Of a stretch of 64,000 bases of DNA, positions 1 to 10,310 are shown piece by piece. Where the stretch lies: NCBI GenBank assembly GCA_033239525.1, contig BSYO01000020.1, positions 7,994,656 through 8,058,655 on the forward strand, in the 5' to 3' direction. The notes beneath the pieces were generated by a model, which searched no databases, had not been told where the DNA came from, and saw nothing but the letters and a program-made list of their open reading frames with translations. The translations under genes were made by a program, and so were the position numbers. Every line of letters starts with the position of its first letter. The first letter of the stretch is position 1. This stretch comes from Nepenthes gracilis. Taxonomy: Eukaryota > Streptophyta > Magnoliopsida > Caryophyllales > Nepenthaceae.

Positions 1-1888
1 TGCCCTATGTGTTTATGGAAGCTCCTTGGGTGAATGCCTTGTGTCGATAAAACTCTCGGGAACATACTTCAATAGTGGTTGGCTTGATCGTAAGATTGAA
101 AGATGTCTTTATTCATGGACAGGCGGTAAAAAGGTTTAGTGTTTTAAATTAGGGTCCTAAGGTATTGACTCAATGTGTTAATGCCACCTACCGTGATAGG
201 AGGTAAGGCTCTTGGGTTTAATATTGTGATCTGGTGTCATTTTGGGGATTCCGAACCCGCGTTGCATTGTGTTTTGAGTCATGTGTGATTGGAGGACATA
301 GGCTTTGTAATAGCGGCAAAGGTAATCTAGTATTCAGAAAGATAAAAGGATGTATCAAAGTGGATGTTCAAGTAAGAATTTTGGGTAAATGCCTTCCCAA
401 AGAGACTTTGGGGCTATGACCTAAGTGTAAATAGCATGGTCACTGGATTAAGGATAGTTCGTATCCTCTGCCCTGGCAGTAAAGAAATTCAGTGCCATGG
501 AATCAGAGTTGGGTGGTGATGGTACATGAGGGAATATGTGGATTGCTGAGATTGAAGATGAGATTTCTCTATTTTGATGTCACAACACTTGTATCGTTGG
601 GATCCTGATTATGAATAATTTTGTGGTTCCTAAGTTTGCTTCATTAAGGATCTAAGTTTGATATAGACGGTATTAAGGTTGTGACATTTTCCTTAAGTTT
701 GTAGATGCGATTGGTTGAGTCAACTGGAGTTATATTAGTAAGTGTATTATGCCTTGTAATTGAATTGTGCGATTTTGGGTATGAATTTGAGCTGGCTAAG
801 GTATTAAGTCTTAACCTAATCTTAATAATTGTTCGATGGGCAAATTGCAGTGCTAATATGATTAGACTGGTAAAAGATAACCTCTGGCTATTAGGTTGTG
901 GGATTTGAAGCATGAGGTGAATTGATCGAGGTATCAGGAAATTGATGTCGTCCTTCTTGTAGAGTATTTAATGAGAATCTGCGTTAAGTCTAATTAGTAT
1001 ATGCGGCCACCGCTTGAAGTTATTTTTTGGTCATTGAGGAGCTTCGGCCATGTGACTAATTGATGATGAACTTCCCTAGATTGTTGAGGGTTAAAACTCT
1101 TGGGTCAATTAGGAGAGGAATCCCTTATCAGAATTACTTGAAATCAGTAATGAAATGTCTCCACTTAAATGACGATAAAATGATACCCCCAGGTTGATTT
1201 CAAATAATGTGTCGATTCACATGCCAACGAGGTCTTAAAATTGTTAAGTGTAGAGGTAATGAATTGGACAATGGAATCTGAAGCCACATTGAACTAGTGG
1301 TAACGGTATAATTTGTAGTTTTGATCTTTCCACGGGTTGAGGGTTTGAGAAAAGTTGTTTCCTTCGGTATATGGACTTTGAGATTTTGAGGCTGTTAAGT
1401 GTTAGGATCTCGAGGTCTTGAGCAATGGTCAAAGACTGAACCGAATCCACAGAGACGGTCGTAGTTAGGACTTCTTCTCCTGTTATGAGTTGAGGATCTG
1501 TGAGAGATATTTATGAGGTATGGATATTTTAGAATCAATCTAAATAAAGGTTATCACAAGGCTTGGATGTTTAGAAGAGAATCTGACATGAAATGAAGAA
1601 AATGTAAAGTATCCTGCTTTCAAAATCTAATTGTATCTTGCATTTCATGTTGGGATTTTGGCTAAAAGAACCAAAATGCTAGGCTGTGATAGTGGCGGTG
1701 AGATGAAATTGAACAAACCAAAGCTAACTGATTGATAAGAGCGTGCAGCGGAAGAGTGATGAACCTGAGCATATAAAAAGGTTTAAGTTCATAACCAAAG
1801 AAAATGCTCAACATTGAGGTTTAGCGCGAAATAGAATGAGGTATTTCCTTAATTTCGAGGATGAAATTCCTTTTAAGTGGGGGAGAAT
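1..1888 (+). mobile_element. E1: non-coding internal region (3' part) of LARD-like LTR element
   Basis: No open frame here resembles gag or pol. The stretch ends in a polypurine tract and an LTR start at 1889, so it is the 3' part of a retrotransposon internal region whose 5' part lies left of the window. Positions 1 to about 340 align by eye with 53736-54079 (E2 internal region), for example the shared text CTTGGGTGAATGC. Positions about 1100-1450 align with 12690-13400 of element B, for example GAATCTGAAGCCAC. The same non-coding sequence in three elements indicates a family of large non-autonomous derivatives rather than random decay. The short frames inside it have no coding signature. 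Confidence 0.75.
1875..1886 (+). other. Polypurine tract of E1
   Basis: AAGTGGGGGAGA lies immediately before the LTR start. It is the plus-strand primer site and is repeated almost unchanged before the LTRs of A, B and D. Confidence 0.85.
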
Positions 1889-2040
1889 TGTGAGATCCCA
1901 AAATCAAATGGCTCAAAGTGTTGACCGAAATACAAAATCTAAACCGGCCTCCTTAAGCCTCAATCAAGTTCGGCCTTTCCTTAGTACAAAATAAGTCCAG
2001 CACCACCCTTGTTAAATCAACTCCGGCCATGTGAAATTAC

Positions 2041-2400
2041 TGGCCAGTTTTGGAAGTGCAAGAGGCCGAAGTAAAATTTGACCGGAATTAAAGAGTTGAC
2101 CGGATTCAAAGATATTGACCGGATTGGAAGAGTTGACCGAATTTGATGACTAGAGTGAATTGTGTGAAGAGAGGCCGACGTGGCCTTGAAGTCCGGAGTG
2201 GTTTTCTGTGTTGGCGAGGTCGGAGTAGAATTGTGGAGAAGAAATCCGAAGTTTATGAAAAGGTGATGGACGGAGTGAATAATAAGAAGATGTTGACCGG
2301 AATTGAAGAGTTGATCGGATTTGAAGATATTAATCTGATTGGAAGAGTTGACCGGATTTGAAGATGTTGACCGTAATTGAAGAGCCGACCGGCAGCATTG
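2041..2400 (+). repeat. TTGACCGG-rich degenerate tandem repeat
   Basis: GTTGACCGGA followed by TTGAAGA-like text recurs about every 20 bp in the upstream (U3-like) part of the LTR. Related TTGACCGG motifs occur in the LTRs starting at 14469, 21362, 34945 and 63086. Confidence 0.7.
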
Positions 2401-2587
2401 GCAATAAATAAGGAGCAGTTAGCTGGGATAAATTAATACAACTAAAGAAAAATGTAAACTTTAGGATTTAGTTAGAATTCAACTAGGCGGCGACCAAAAA
2501 GGAGTAGGTAAACTAATCTAGTTACTCCCATCTACCATCTGCAAACAAGTACGGGAGTAAGTTACTTACCCCACTAACCTCCTCCTC

Positions 2588-2595
2588 TATATAAA
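2588..2595 (+). promoter_or_regulatory. TATA box of E1 LTR
   Basis: TATATAAA sits 134 bp before the donor-like AG|GCAAGT at 2722. The same order is seen in the other LTRs. The exact transcription start is not known. Confidence 0.6.
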
Positions 2596-3119
2596 CCGGC
2601 GCTGGTTGATGCAAGAAGATGGAAGAGAGTGAACCCAGCGCTGGTTGATGCGAAGGAAAATAGAAGGAAAAATAAGGAACGAATGAGGGGAGAACTTTGA
2701 GTGGCAAGAGAAGGCAGTCAGGCAAGTGTACCTCAGACGCTGTTTTTTAAGTTCATATTTTAAGAATATAATAAGACGTTGCTCTTTAAAGTTCTATTTT
2801 TAAGAATACTGCAAGTGTACTCTGTTTTAAAATTCATGCTCTGTTTTGAAGTTCATGTTTTACTGCAAAGAGTACTTCGGACGATTACCCTTTTTAAGTC
2901 TCGTTTGCAAGTGTACACCCTTTCCCCCTACTTTTAAGATCATTATTTAATGCAAGTATACTCTGCTCTGTTTTGAAGTTCATACTTTACTGCACGTGTA
3001 CTCTGTTTTAAAGTTCCTACTTTCTACATTAAATATCGACCTTCTGCATTGTAAAATGAACTTGGCTACATGAAAATTGAACTTGGATTCCTATATATGT
3101 AAAATGAACTCGGATTCTA

Positions 3120-3780
3120 ACATATTAAAAGAACTCCAGCTTTTTGAGCTCCGGCCTTTGAGAAAATGAGCTCCGTCATTCGAGAAAAAGTACTCCGTCT
3201 CCTTGAGCGAAAAGTACTCCATCTGAAAAGCTCTCCATCCGAAAAGCACTCCGTCCAAAAGTACTTCAGTCTTAATGTGAAATGAACTCCGACTTTTAAT
3301 GAACTCCGTCCTTAAAATGAACTACGACCTTTATGAAAGAAAGAACTCCGGCTTTAAGAAGAAAGAACTCTGATTTTAAGAAGGAAATGCACTCCGTTTT
3401 TAAGAAGGAATTTGCACTCCGGTTTTAAAGGAATGTCACGCCGTTTTTAAGAAGGAATTTGCACTCCGGTTTTAAAGGAATATCACGCCGTTTTTAAGAA
3501 GGAATTTGCACTCCGGTTTTAAAGGAATATCACTCCGTTTTTAAGATGGAATTTACACTCCGGTTTCTGAGCACTCCGACTTTTTGAGAAAAAGGCACTC
3601 CGACTTTTTGAGAAAAAGCACTCTGACTTTTCAAGCACTTCGGCCTTTAAGCACTCCGACTTTTCAAGCACTCCAGTTTTTGTGGAAATGCACTCCGGCT
3701 TTGTTAAAAGAGAACTCCGGCTTGTAGTGAAAATGAATTCCGACTCCAAACTGAAAATGAACTCCGGCTTTACTGAAAAT
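3120..3780 (+). repeat. CTCCG array with 47-bp minisatellite core
   Basis: CTCCG or ACTCCG recurs roughly every 15-25 bp. Inside it a clean 47-bp unit repeats at 3437, 3484 and 3531, with partial copies on both sides. It resembles the ACTCCGCC arrays of element A (15140 and 22110). Confidence 0.85.
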
Positions 3781-4084
3781 GGCTTTTAAGAAGGAAGTAT
3801 TTCTACTTCTGTTATTTTGGACCCTGGACTCACTACAGTCCGGATAGGTTCTCCGGCATGCCTTAGGACTTTTCGATAGTAATCGAGGATAACTCTGTCC
3901 ATGGAGTTATTTGTGGTCCGCCCTGCCCTCGGGTCATTACGGATAGGAGGGATTCTGTTACTGGCCTGCCTTCGGGAGGCACCCTGTTCTGATCCCTCGA
4001 GATGGGATACTTTTGTTACCGGCCTACCTTCGGGAGGCACCTTGTTCTGATCCCTCGAGATGGGATACTTCTGTTATCGGCCTT

Positions 4085-4109
4085 AGATTGTGTGGAGTGA
4101 ACACAATCT
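4085..4109 (+). other. Conserved LTR stem-loop
   Basis: AGATTGTGT (4085-4093) pairs perfectly with ACACAATCT (4101-4109) around a 7-nt loop. Equivalent hairpins occur in the A-type, B-type and C-type LTRs, with one compensated base pair in A-type copies. Confidence 0.75.
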
Positions 4110-4159
4110 ATCCTCGATTATTCACCCCCTCAGCTAGTAGGGGATACCGCGGCAGGTCT

Positions 4160-4440
4160 ATCTTTGTTGTTCGAGATACCGTTACATTGTTATATCTTTA
4201 CTGCCTGAATACCGTTACATTACGATTCTGTTACTGTTATATTTATATTGTTCTGTTGAATACCGTTACATCTCGATTCTCATTATGTTCTTTTCGAATA
4301 CCGCTTACTTACGATTCTATTTTGTTACTGTTATCATTATCTACCTTGAATGCCGCTACATTCGATTACATTTTTATTATTACACGTTATTATTGTACTG
4401 ATTTCTATTCCGTACCGATTACTGTACTATTTTGAATAAA
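4160..4440 (+). repeat. TACCGTTACA-type degenerate repeat
   Basis: GAATACCGTTACAT-like units with CGATTCT spacers recur at variable spacing. The matching place in the C-type LTR at 52135 holds a different TACCGATATG array. Confidence 0.65.
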
Positions 4441-5016
4441 AGAGGAGTTTCTGATTCTACTTTCTAGATTATAATGATTACTGATCATCGATTTCTGACT
4501 ATTGATTTCTGATTCCGAAGTATAATATGGTCAAAGCATGATTTCTCTATTTGCTAGAGTACATTCTGATAACCGTTCTGTTCATGTATAGTTACATAAC
4601 CGTTCTGCATCATCGTTTTACTACCTATGTGCATGTACCTTGCTGGGCCTCGGCTCACTGTTTTATGTTTTTTCCCCACAGATGAAACTTTAGAGCTTGT
4701 GTCTGACGAGTTGGAGTGATTAGAGCTTGTCTAAATGATTAAAGACCTTGGAAGCTTATTTTGGAGAAATATTATTGTAATGACTTGATGGACTTCTATG
4801 GTTAAACATTTTGGCTATGTACTCGGAAATAAATATCTTGGAATGAATATGAATGCTTCCGCAAGTGTTAGAATAACTTCCGCTATACTTATTATGGTTA
4901 AAAGTATATGGGTCTTAGACGATATCTGTGATCTTGTGTTGCACCCAATTGGTTTAGTTGGGTTTTCAATTGTGTTATGCATGACAGGATCAAAAAAAAA
5001 AATCCATTCCGTCACA

Positions 5017-5517
5017 CCTCTCTCTCTTCTCCGCGCTCTGTCTCTCTCCTCTCTCACAGATCTATTGAAAAATGATAGAGAGAAAAGTTGTGCGTGCTTA
5101 AATAGTCGCAATGGCGCTCGAGCATGCGTCGGGCACGCTTCAAGTGCCCGTTTTCTAGAATCGATGCTCAATAGAGGGCTTGAGCACGTGTTGAGCGCAG
5201 GTTGGGCCTTGGGTAGCCTTACAATGAGTCAGCTTCACGCACGCGCCGTTCGGGACCGGTCTCGACCTTCCCAATATTTCACATTCTTGAACTCTAATTT
5301 TAGTTATATTAGCTTAACATGTCATGTTTATCATAATTTAAAACTCAAATTTTATTTACGAATTAACATTTTATGATTTACAATACGAGTTCTCAATTTT
5401 GCCAATTCTGAATCTTTGGGTTTTTTAATCCAATTTCTCCCACGTCCTTTGACCTTGATGTATTTATGTTAATTTAATTACTCATAATTATCATATTTTG
5501 GAAACTAGTACCTTATA
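5017..5517 (-). mobile_element. 3' LTR fragment of minus-strand D-type element
   Basis: Read on the minus strand it starts TATAAGGTACTAG at 5517, like the D LTR starts at 33365 and 41582. It contains a CTCGAGCG-rich block (about 5095-5250) and is cut off at 5017, where E1 begins. With 5518-5976 and 28023-31025 it forms one older element that B later split. Confidence 0.75.
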
Positions 5518-5976
5518 ACTCTCCTCTACTTGTGGAAATTTCATCCTTAAAATTTTTACAAACCTTAAAATTCAACAATCAGGGATAATCCTTCAAGATT
5601 TATCCTTCACATTCTTAAGTTACTTTCTTAATTAAATGATTTTCTTAGAGAACCTCAACAGACTGAATTATCCTAATTCTTAATATTTGATACTTTCTAT
5701 ATAAAATCTAAATTGAAACCTTATTATAAGATAAATTCCTAATCTCCTACAACGGCTTAACCCGATCACATGCTTATTTCCTCAACATCGATATGTGGGA
5801 GGCTTCATGATAATCCACCAAATTCAAAGGCAAACCAAATTTATTGACTACCTCTTTGACTTATTACAAAATCTCAAACGGACAATAAATTCTTACATTA
5901 ATTCACCCTAAGTCCCAAAATGATTATTCACGTGGAACTTCAATCTTATTCTGAAATCTATGGATCATGGGCCCAC
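5518..5976 (-). mobile_element. 3' internal part of minus-strand D-type element
   Basis: The polypurine tract is visible on the minus strand at about 5519-5531 (+ strand CTCTCCTCTACTT). No coding frame is visible. The region stops at the target duplication of B and resumes at 28023. Similar text (CCTTCAAGATTT) lies beside the minus-strand LTR at 33280-33364. Confidence 0.7.
5972..5976. repeat. Target-site duplication of element B, left copy
   Basis: CCCAC stands immediately before the LTR start at 5977. The same five bases follow the LTR end at 28017 (28018-28022). Confidence 0.85.
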
Positions 5977-6204
5977 TGTGAGATCTCAATCCTGAGATAT
6001 GATAAATATAGAGTAATTAAGTTGATGATGATTATGATTAGGTATAAGAATAAGTGATAAATGGACACCGAAATAAAAAGGAGCAAATAGGAAGAAAATG
6101 GGATCGACGCTATTGCTCGAGCACTAGTGTGGCACAATTTTACGAACACGGCTGCTTGATGGCCGCCCTAGTGAGATGGGAGCGATGCAAGTTACGAGGG
6201 TGGC
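5977..6204 (+). mobile_element. B 5' LTR, first segment
   Basis: It begins TGTGAGATCTC and matches 14219-14468 closely. It is cut by an inverted LTR starting at 6205. Confidence 0.85.
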
Positions 6205-6769
6205 TGTGACGGAATGAATTTTTTCTTTTTTTAGTTAATTTCCGTCATTCAGAATAGGAATAGAAGCCCAAATCTCACTTAAGGTTCTAGGAAAAAACGG
6301 GTAGAGTTTCCGTTAAAACTGGACTAAATGAAAATATAAACCTGTATTAAACCTGCATAATAAACTAATGCATGCACACAACTATCTATTTATACTATAA
6401 TTTTCCTACAACATGCATTCACAAGACCACAGATGCTATCCATGGCATTAATTAAACAATCCTATTTACTATATTAGAATTTAGATGAGAGATGCCAACT
6501 AGGACCTATACCGAAATAAGAAAGTATATAGCGAAAGTAAAACTATGAACCTACGGAAGCATAATTCCCTGTTTCATCACTTTTATTACATACATTCTAT
6601 GTACAAAAATCCATAGGCATAACATCTATATACAAAACCATATATCAGAATCAGTTCTTTACCTCCAACTGTTTCTTCAAGATAACTTTAAAATACTTCA
6701 AGTCTTCAGAAGTCTTTAAATTAAGCTCTAAGTCATTCTTTCTTGTCAGTATTACTTCTATAGTCTCAT

Positions 6770-8066
6770 CTGAAGGGAAAAAACAGCAAAATAGTGAGTC
6801 GAGACCTAGTAAGGTACACGCAGGCATGTAGTAAAACTTTTATATAGAGCAAAATGCAGTAAAATGGATATAGTGGCATGTCAAAAAATAAATGCTAAAA
6901 AGTAGTGATTTACAGAAATTATAGTAGAACATGATGTAGAAGATTACAGAACTATCGAAAAATAAAAACACTCAAGTTTCGAAAAGCAGAAGTCAGTGTA
7001 GTCATACTTTGTTAATAATAAATTGATAAAATAGGTTTTAGAAAGAAAAAATTGGTTTCAATTCTATAGATTATAGAAAATTTCTTTTCTATCAGTAAAG
7101 GATCCAACTAGTAGACCCTACTAGCGGAGGGGGCGAATAATCGAGGATAGATTGTATTTGCACACAATCAAAGCCAGTTAATTATTGTCCGTCTCATGGG
7201 ACATCCCTTCTCGCGGGATTCAATATAGTACACCGGCCGGTAACAGTAAACTACCATCTAGATTAATGTCCTAAGGAAGGGCGGACCACATATAACTCCA
7301 TGGACAGAATTATCCTCGATTACCACCAAAATATTCAAAGGTATGCCAGAGAACTTAACCTGACTATATATCAGTCACGAGTCCTAATTAAAGTACCAGA
7401 AATATTTTTCCTTCTTATTTTATAACCGAAAATCCTTGTCAGTTTTAAAAATCAGTTAGAATTTCATAATAACTCTTCAGTCAGTTTTAGAATATACGGT
7501 AACAGTCTAAAACCCTTCAGTTTTGCTTTAGAATATATAGAAACAGTTGGAAACCCTTTAGATTTATTTCAAAATATACGACAATGGTCTAAAACCCTTT
7601 AGTTTTGCTTCAAAATATATAAAAACAGTTAGAAACCCTTTAGATTTGTTTTAGAATATACAGTGTCGGTCTAAAATCCTTTAGTTTTGCTTTAGAAGTC
7701 CACAGTAATTTATCAGTATAAGTCCATGTAAAATTTTTAGAAATAGATTACTCAAGAGTTTTATCTCAGTACAGATTAACTTTTATATAACGAGATTTTT
7801 GGACAAAAACAGTTAAATCCCTCCAATTTCGTGATTAGGATTTTGCTAAAATTTTCAGACGATAAACGGACACCAAACACGAACATTTTCATGAAATCGA
7901 AGCCAAAAATTGTAGTATATATATAAACATGAAATTTGTTTGAACAATTTTCAGAAACAAACTTTATTTATACAGAACATGGTGAAACATGCTTTTAGAG
8001 TATAAATACTATTTTGAGATACAGAAAAGCAGTAAAAATAGAAAATAGCATTCAAGGTACACTTGC
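6770..8066 (-). other. Putative LTR-internal intron, inverted LTR in B
   Basis: On the minus strand CAG|GCAAGTGTACC begins it. ACTCACT, a T-rich tract and TTCAG|ATGAGAC end it. Length 1297 bp. Inferred from conserved boundaries only. Confidence 0.45.
7440..7710 (-). repeat. Minisatellite of about 41 and 82 bp
   Basis: Copies of TCTAAAACCCTT and AGAAACCCTTTAG alternate, with longer units starting near 7491, 7573 and 7656. It is the reverse-strand counterpart of the 41-bp array at 36172-36335 in solo LTR C. Confidence 0.75.
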
Positions 8067-8230
8067 CTGAGCTCAATTTATAGTTACCGTGACTCTAATC
8101 GAAGTGGATCAGTAGATTTTTCTCTTTTCTTTCTCTTTCCTCTCCCTCTTCTCTTCTCTTCTCGTTGCTGTCGAGGGCTGCTGCAAAGAAAACCCCCCAA
8201 CTTCCCCTTTAAAACACGAAGGGAAGAAGT

Positions 8231-10297
8231 CACGTGAGGGAGCTCGTGATTGGCACTTGAGCGGTGCTTGAGCGGCAAGTAGGTGCCCTGTGTAAATTGA
8301 TGGCCGCGCTTGAGTGCCAACCGGGCACTCCAATTGGATTTTGGTGAGGGGATTTTTGTGAGGGGAGATGTAGAATGCAACAGCAGCACAAAGGGGAAAA
8401 GAAGGAGGAGGAGGAAAGAGAAGGAAAGGGAGAAAATCCGCCGTTCCACTCCGATTCAAGAAAAAATAACGGTGGATTGAGCTTAGGTAAGTATACTCTG
8501 AATGATATATACCATTTTTACAGTGTTTTAATTTCTTTGAAACTGTATTTATGCTCTAAAACTTTGTTACTCCATCTTCAATATAAATAAAGTCTGTTTC
8601 TACAAATTGTTCAGATAGATTTCATATATATCTACATGTGTGATAATATATAGCTTTGATTTCGCGAAAAATCATGTATTTGGTACTCGATTTATGTCCG
8701 AAAGCTTGACCAAAACCCTAGATACGAAAATTGAAGATTTGGTGCTTTAAATCCATAATTTTGATATGTAAAAGTTATTTTGTAAAAGAATACTGCCCAT
8801 ATTACGAATTATATCTGAATAATTTACACGGAACCATACTGATAAGTTACTGTGGAATTACTAAAGCATACTGAAGAGTAAACCATGAGATTTTGACTAA
8901 TTTTCTAAAGAACGATAGATTATAAGCTTTCTAATACTGTTAATCAGGACCTAGGATTGATATACGGTCATGTGAGGTTCTCTGGCATGCCTTAGGACGT
9001 TACGATGATAATCGGGGATAACTCTATCCATGAAGTTATACATGGTCTGCCCTTCCTCAGGGCATTACTGAAACTGATTCTTGAGGTTATAAATTCTCTG
9101 TTGGCTTTGAATTGTGTGCCTAAAAATACAATCGGTCCCTATTATCATCACCGTCCCTGGCCATGGATTGTGCGGTTAAAACCCAATCTATTCCCGATTA
9201 TTCACCCCCTCGGCTAGTAGGGTATGCAAGTTGGGTCCTTAAGATATCGAACTAGACTTTCTGAAGAAACAAGTGAGATTTGGAACAGTTTTATAAACCC
9301 TGATCCATGTTTAAATAGAATCATACTTATTCTTATTTTCATGAACTACTTTTGTTCTTCTACTCTGATTTTAACGTGGTTTTCTGTCCCAGTCTAATTA
9401 TGTTTTTGCCTGAAAGCATGATTTATGATTACTGAAACCTATTCATATTAAATTATACTTTTCTCATACTTTTTGTATATGTTCCTATTCTTGGACAGTT
9501 TCTAGGACCTTCGACACTTATATTCTACTAATATTTTCATAATCACCGCCTTAATGCATTTATACTTTATATGCCCCATGTATCTATTTTATATGCACTT
9601 ATATTCTATATGAAAGTATTAAAGTCTGCATGTTTTAGTACCTTGCTAGGCTTCGACTCACTATTTTATTTTTTTCCTCCAGATAAGGCTATAGAGACGA
9701 TACTAGATGATCAGACATTGTTAGAGATTAGCAAGGAAGGTTCTAGAGCCTCGGTGAAGTCTCAAAGATTATCTTGAAGTATTTTGAGAAATCTGATAGT
9801 TCTGCATGTTCCATAGAGTTTTATAAAGAAAATTATATATAAATAATTATAGCATGTTCTGTAAATCGTTAGAACTGTATTTATGCTTTCGTAGATTATA
9901 TCTTGGGCATGTTGCTTCTACTATGTTTTCTAGTTTTGTACAGGTCTTAGATGACATCTCTCATTTGAATTTAGATATAGTAGATAGAATGGTTAATCTA
10001 AAGCCATGGATGACATTTGAGATCCTATGAATACGTGTTGTAGGAGAATTATGGTATTTTTGATAGTTGTGTGCTCATACCAGTTCTGCTTTTGCATTAT
10101 GGTCATAAGTTTGAGGTTTGGATAATGAGTATGCTCTGTACAGGTGTAAATAAGCAGGTTGTATTTTTAGTTTCTGTCTAGTTATAGAGGAGACTCTATC
10201 AAAATTTCTGTATGAGTTAAATGATTTAAATTTATGAATTCTGTTATATATCTGTTTGACAAAGGGTCCTATGAGAAATATGATCTATTCCGTCACA
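8231..10297 (+). mobile_element. B 5' LTR, second segment
   Basis: It matches 23689-24468 and 26760-28017. It ends ATTCCGTCACA, followed by the primer site. It carries a perfect donor-like AG|GTAAGTAT at 8487 and a CTCCAG|ATAAGG acceptor-like site at 9682. The short frames here, such as the purine-rich one at 8375-8590, are leader sequence and not genes. Confidence 0.8.
8487..9682 (+). other. Putative LTR-internal intron (GT-AG), B 5' LTR
   Basis: TTAG|GTAAGTATACTC is at the left. GACTCACT, a T-rich run and CCTCCAG| are at the right. Length 1196 bp. This copy has a GT donor where most others have GC. Confidence 0.45.
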
Positions 10298-10299
10298 AT

Positions 10300-10310
10300 T
10301 AGTATCAGAG
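10300..10310 (+). other. Primer-binding site of B
   Basis: TAGTATCAGAG lies two bases after the LTR end. It differs by one base from TGGTATCAGAG, the complement of the 3' end of initiator tRNA-Met. Confidence 0.8.

Larger units (their letters stand above)
2722..4681 (+). other. Putative LTR-internal intron (GC-AG), E1
   Basis: The left boundary reads CAG|GCAAGTGTACC. The right boundary has GCTCACT, a T/C-rich tract and CCACAG|ATGAAA. Length would be 1960 bp. The boundaries recur at matching places in LTRs of different sequence (see findings). Splicing itself is inferred, not shown. Confidence 0.45.
1889..5016 (+). mobile_element. E1 3' LTR, 3.1 kb, mosaic
   Basis: It starts TGTGAGATCCC right after the polypurine tract and ends ATTCCGTCACA. 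The first half (to about 3800) carries TTGACCGG-rich DNA, a TATA box at 2588 and ACTCCG arrays, like LTRs A and F. The second half (from about 3810) matches the C-type LTRs at 51850-53220, including the CATGCCTTAGGAC block and the stem-loop at 4085. A splice-donor-like site at 2722 and an acceptor-like site at 4681 frame most of it. The sequence right of 5016 is a minus-strand element, into whose 3' LTR E1 appears to have inserted. Confidence 0.85.
6205..8230 (-). mobile_element. Inverted C-type LTR inside B 5' LTR, 5'-truncated
   Basis: The + strand starts TGTGACGGAAT, which is the reverse complement of the usual LTR end ATTCCGTCACA. The sequence follows C-type LTRs in reverse, with an acceptor-like site at 6770 and a donor-like site at 8066. 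The first roughly 300 bp of the LTR (its GC-rich start) seem missing, so the right boundary near 8230 is approximate and no clear target duplication is seen. Confidence 0.75.

Noticed and set aside
4680..4700. ATG after the acceptor-like site as a real gene start
   Set aside because: In most copies the frame stops within a few codons (ATGAAACTTTAG, ATGAGACAGTAG), so it does not encode a protein.
4798..5376. 192-codon open frame
   Set aside because: It starts in the C-type LTR end, crosses the 5016 LTR boundary into a minus-strand element, and has no domain. It is chance.
8375..8590. Lysine/glutamate-rich frame of 71 codons
   Set aside because: GA-rich leader of B crossing the donor-like site; low complexity only.
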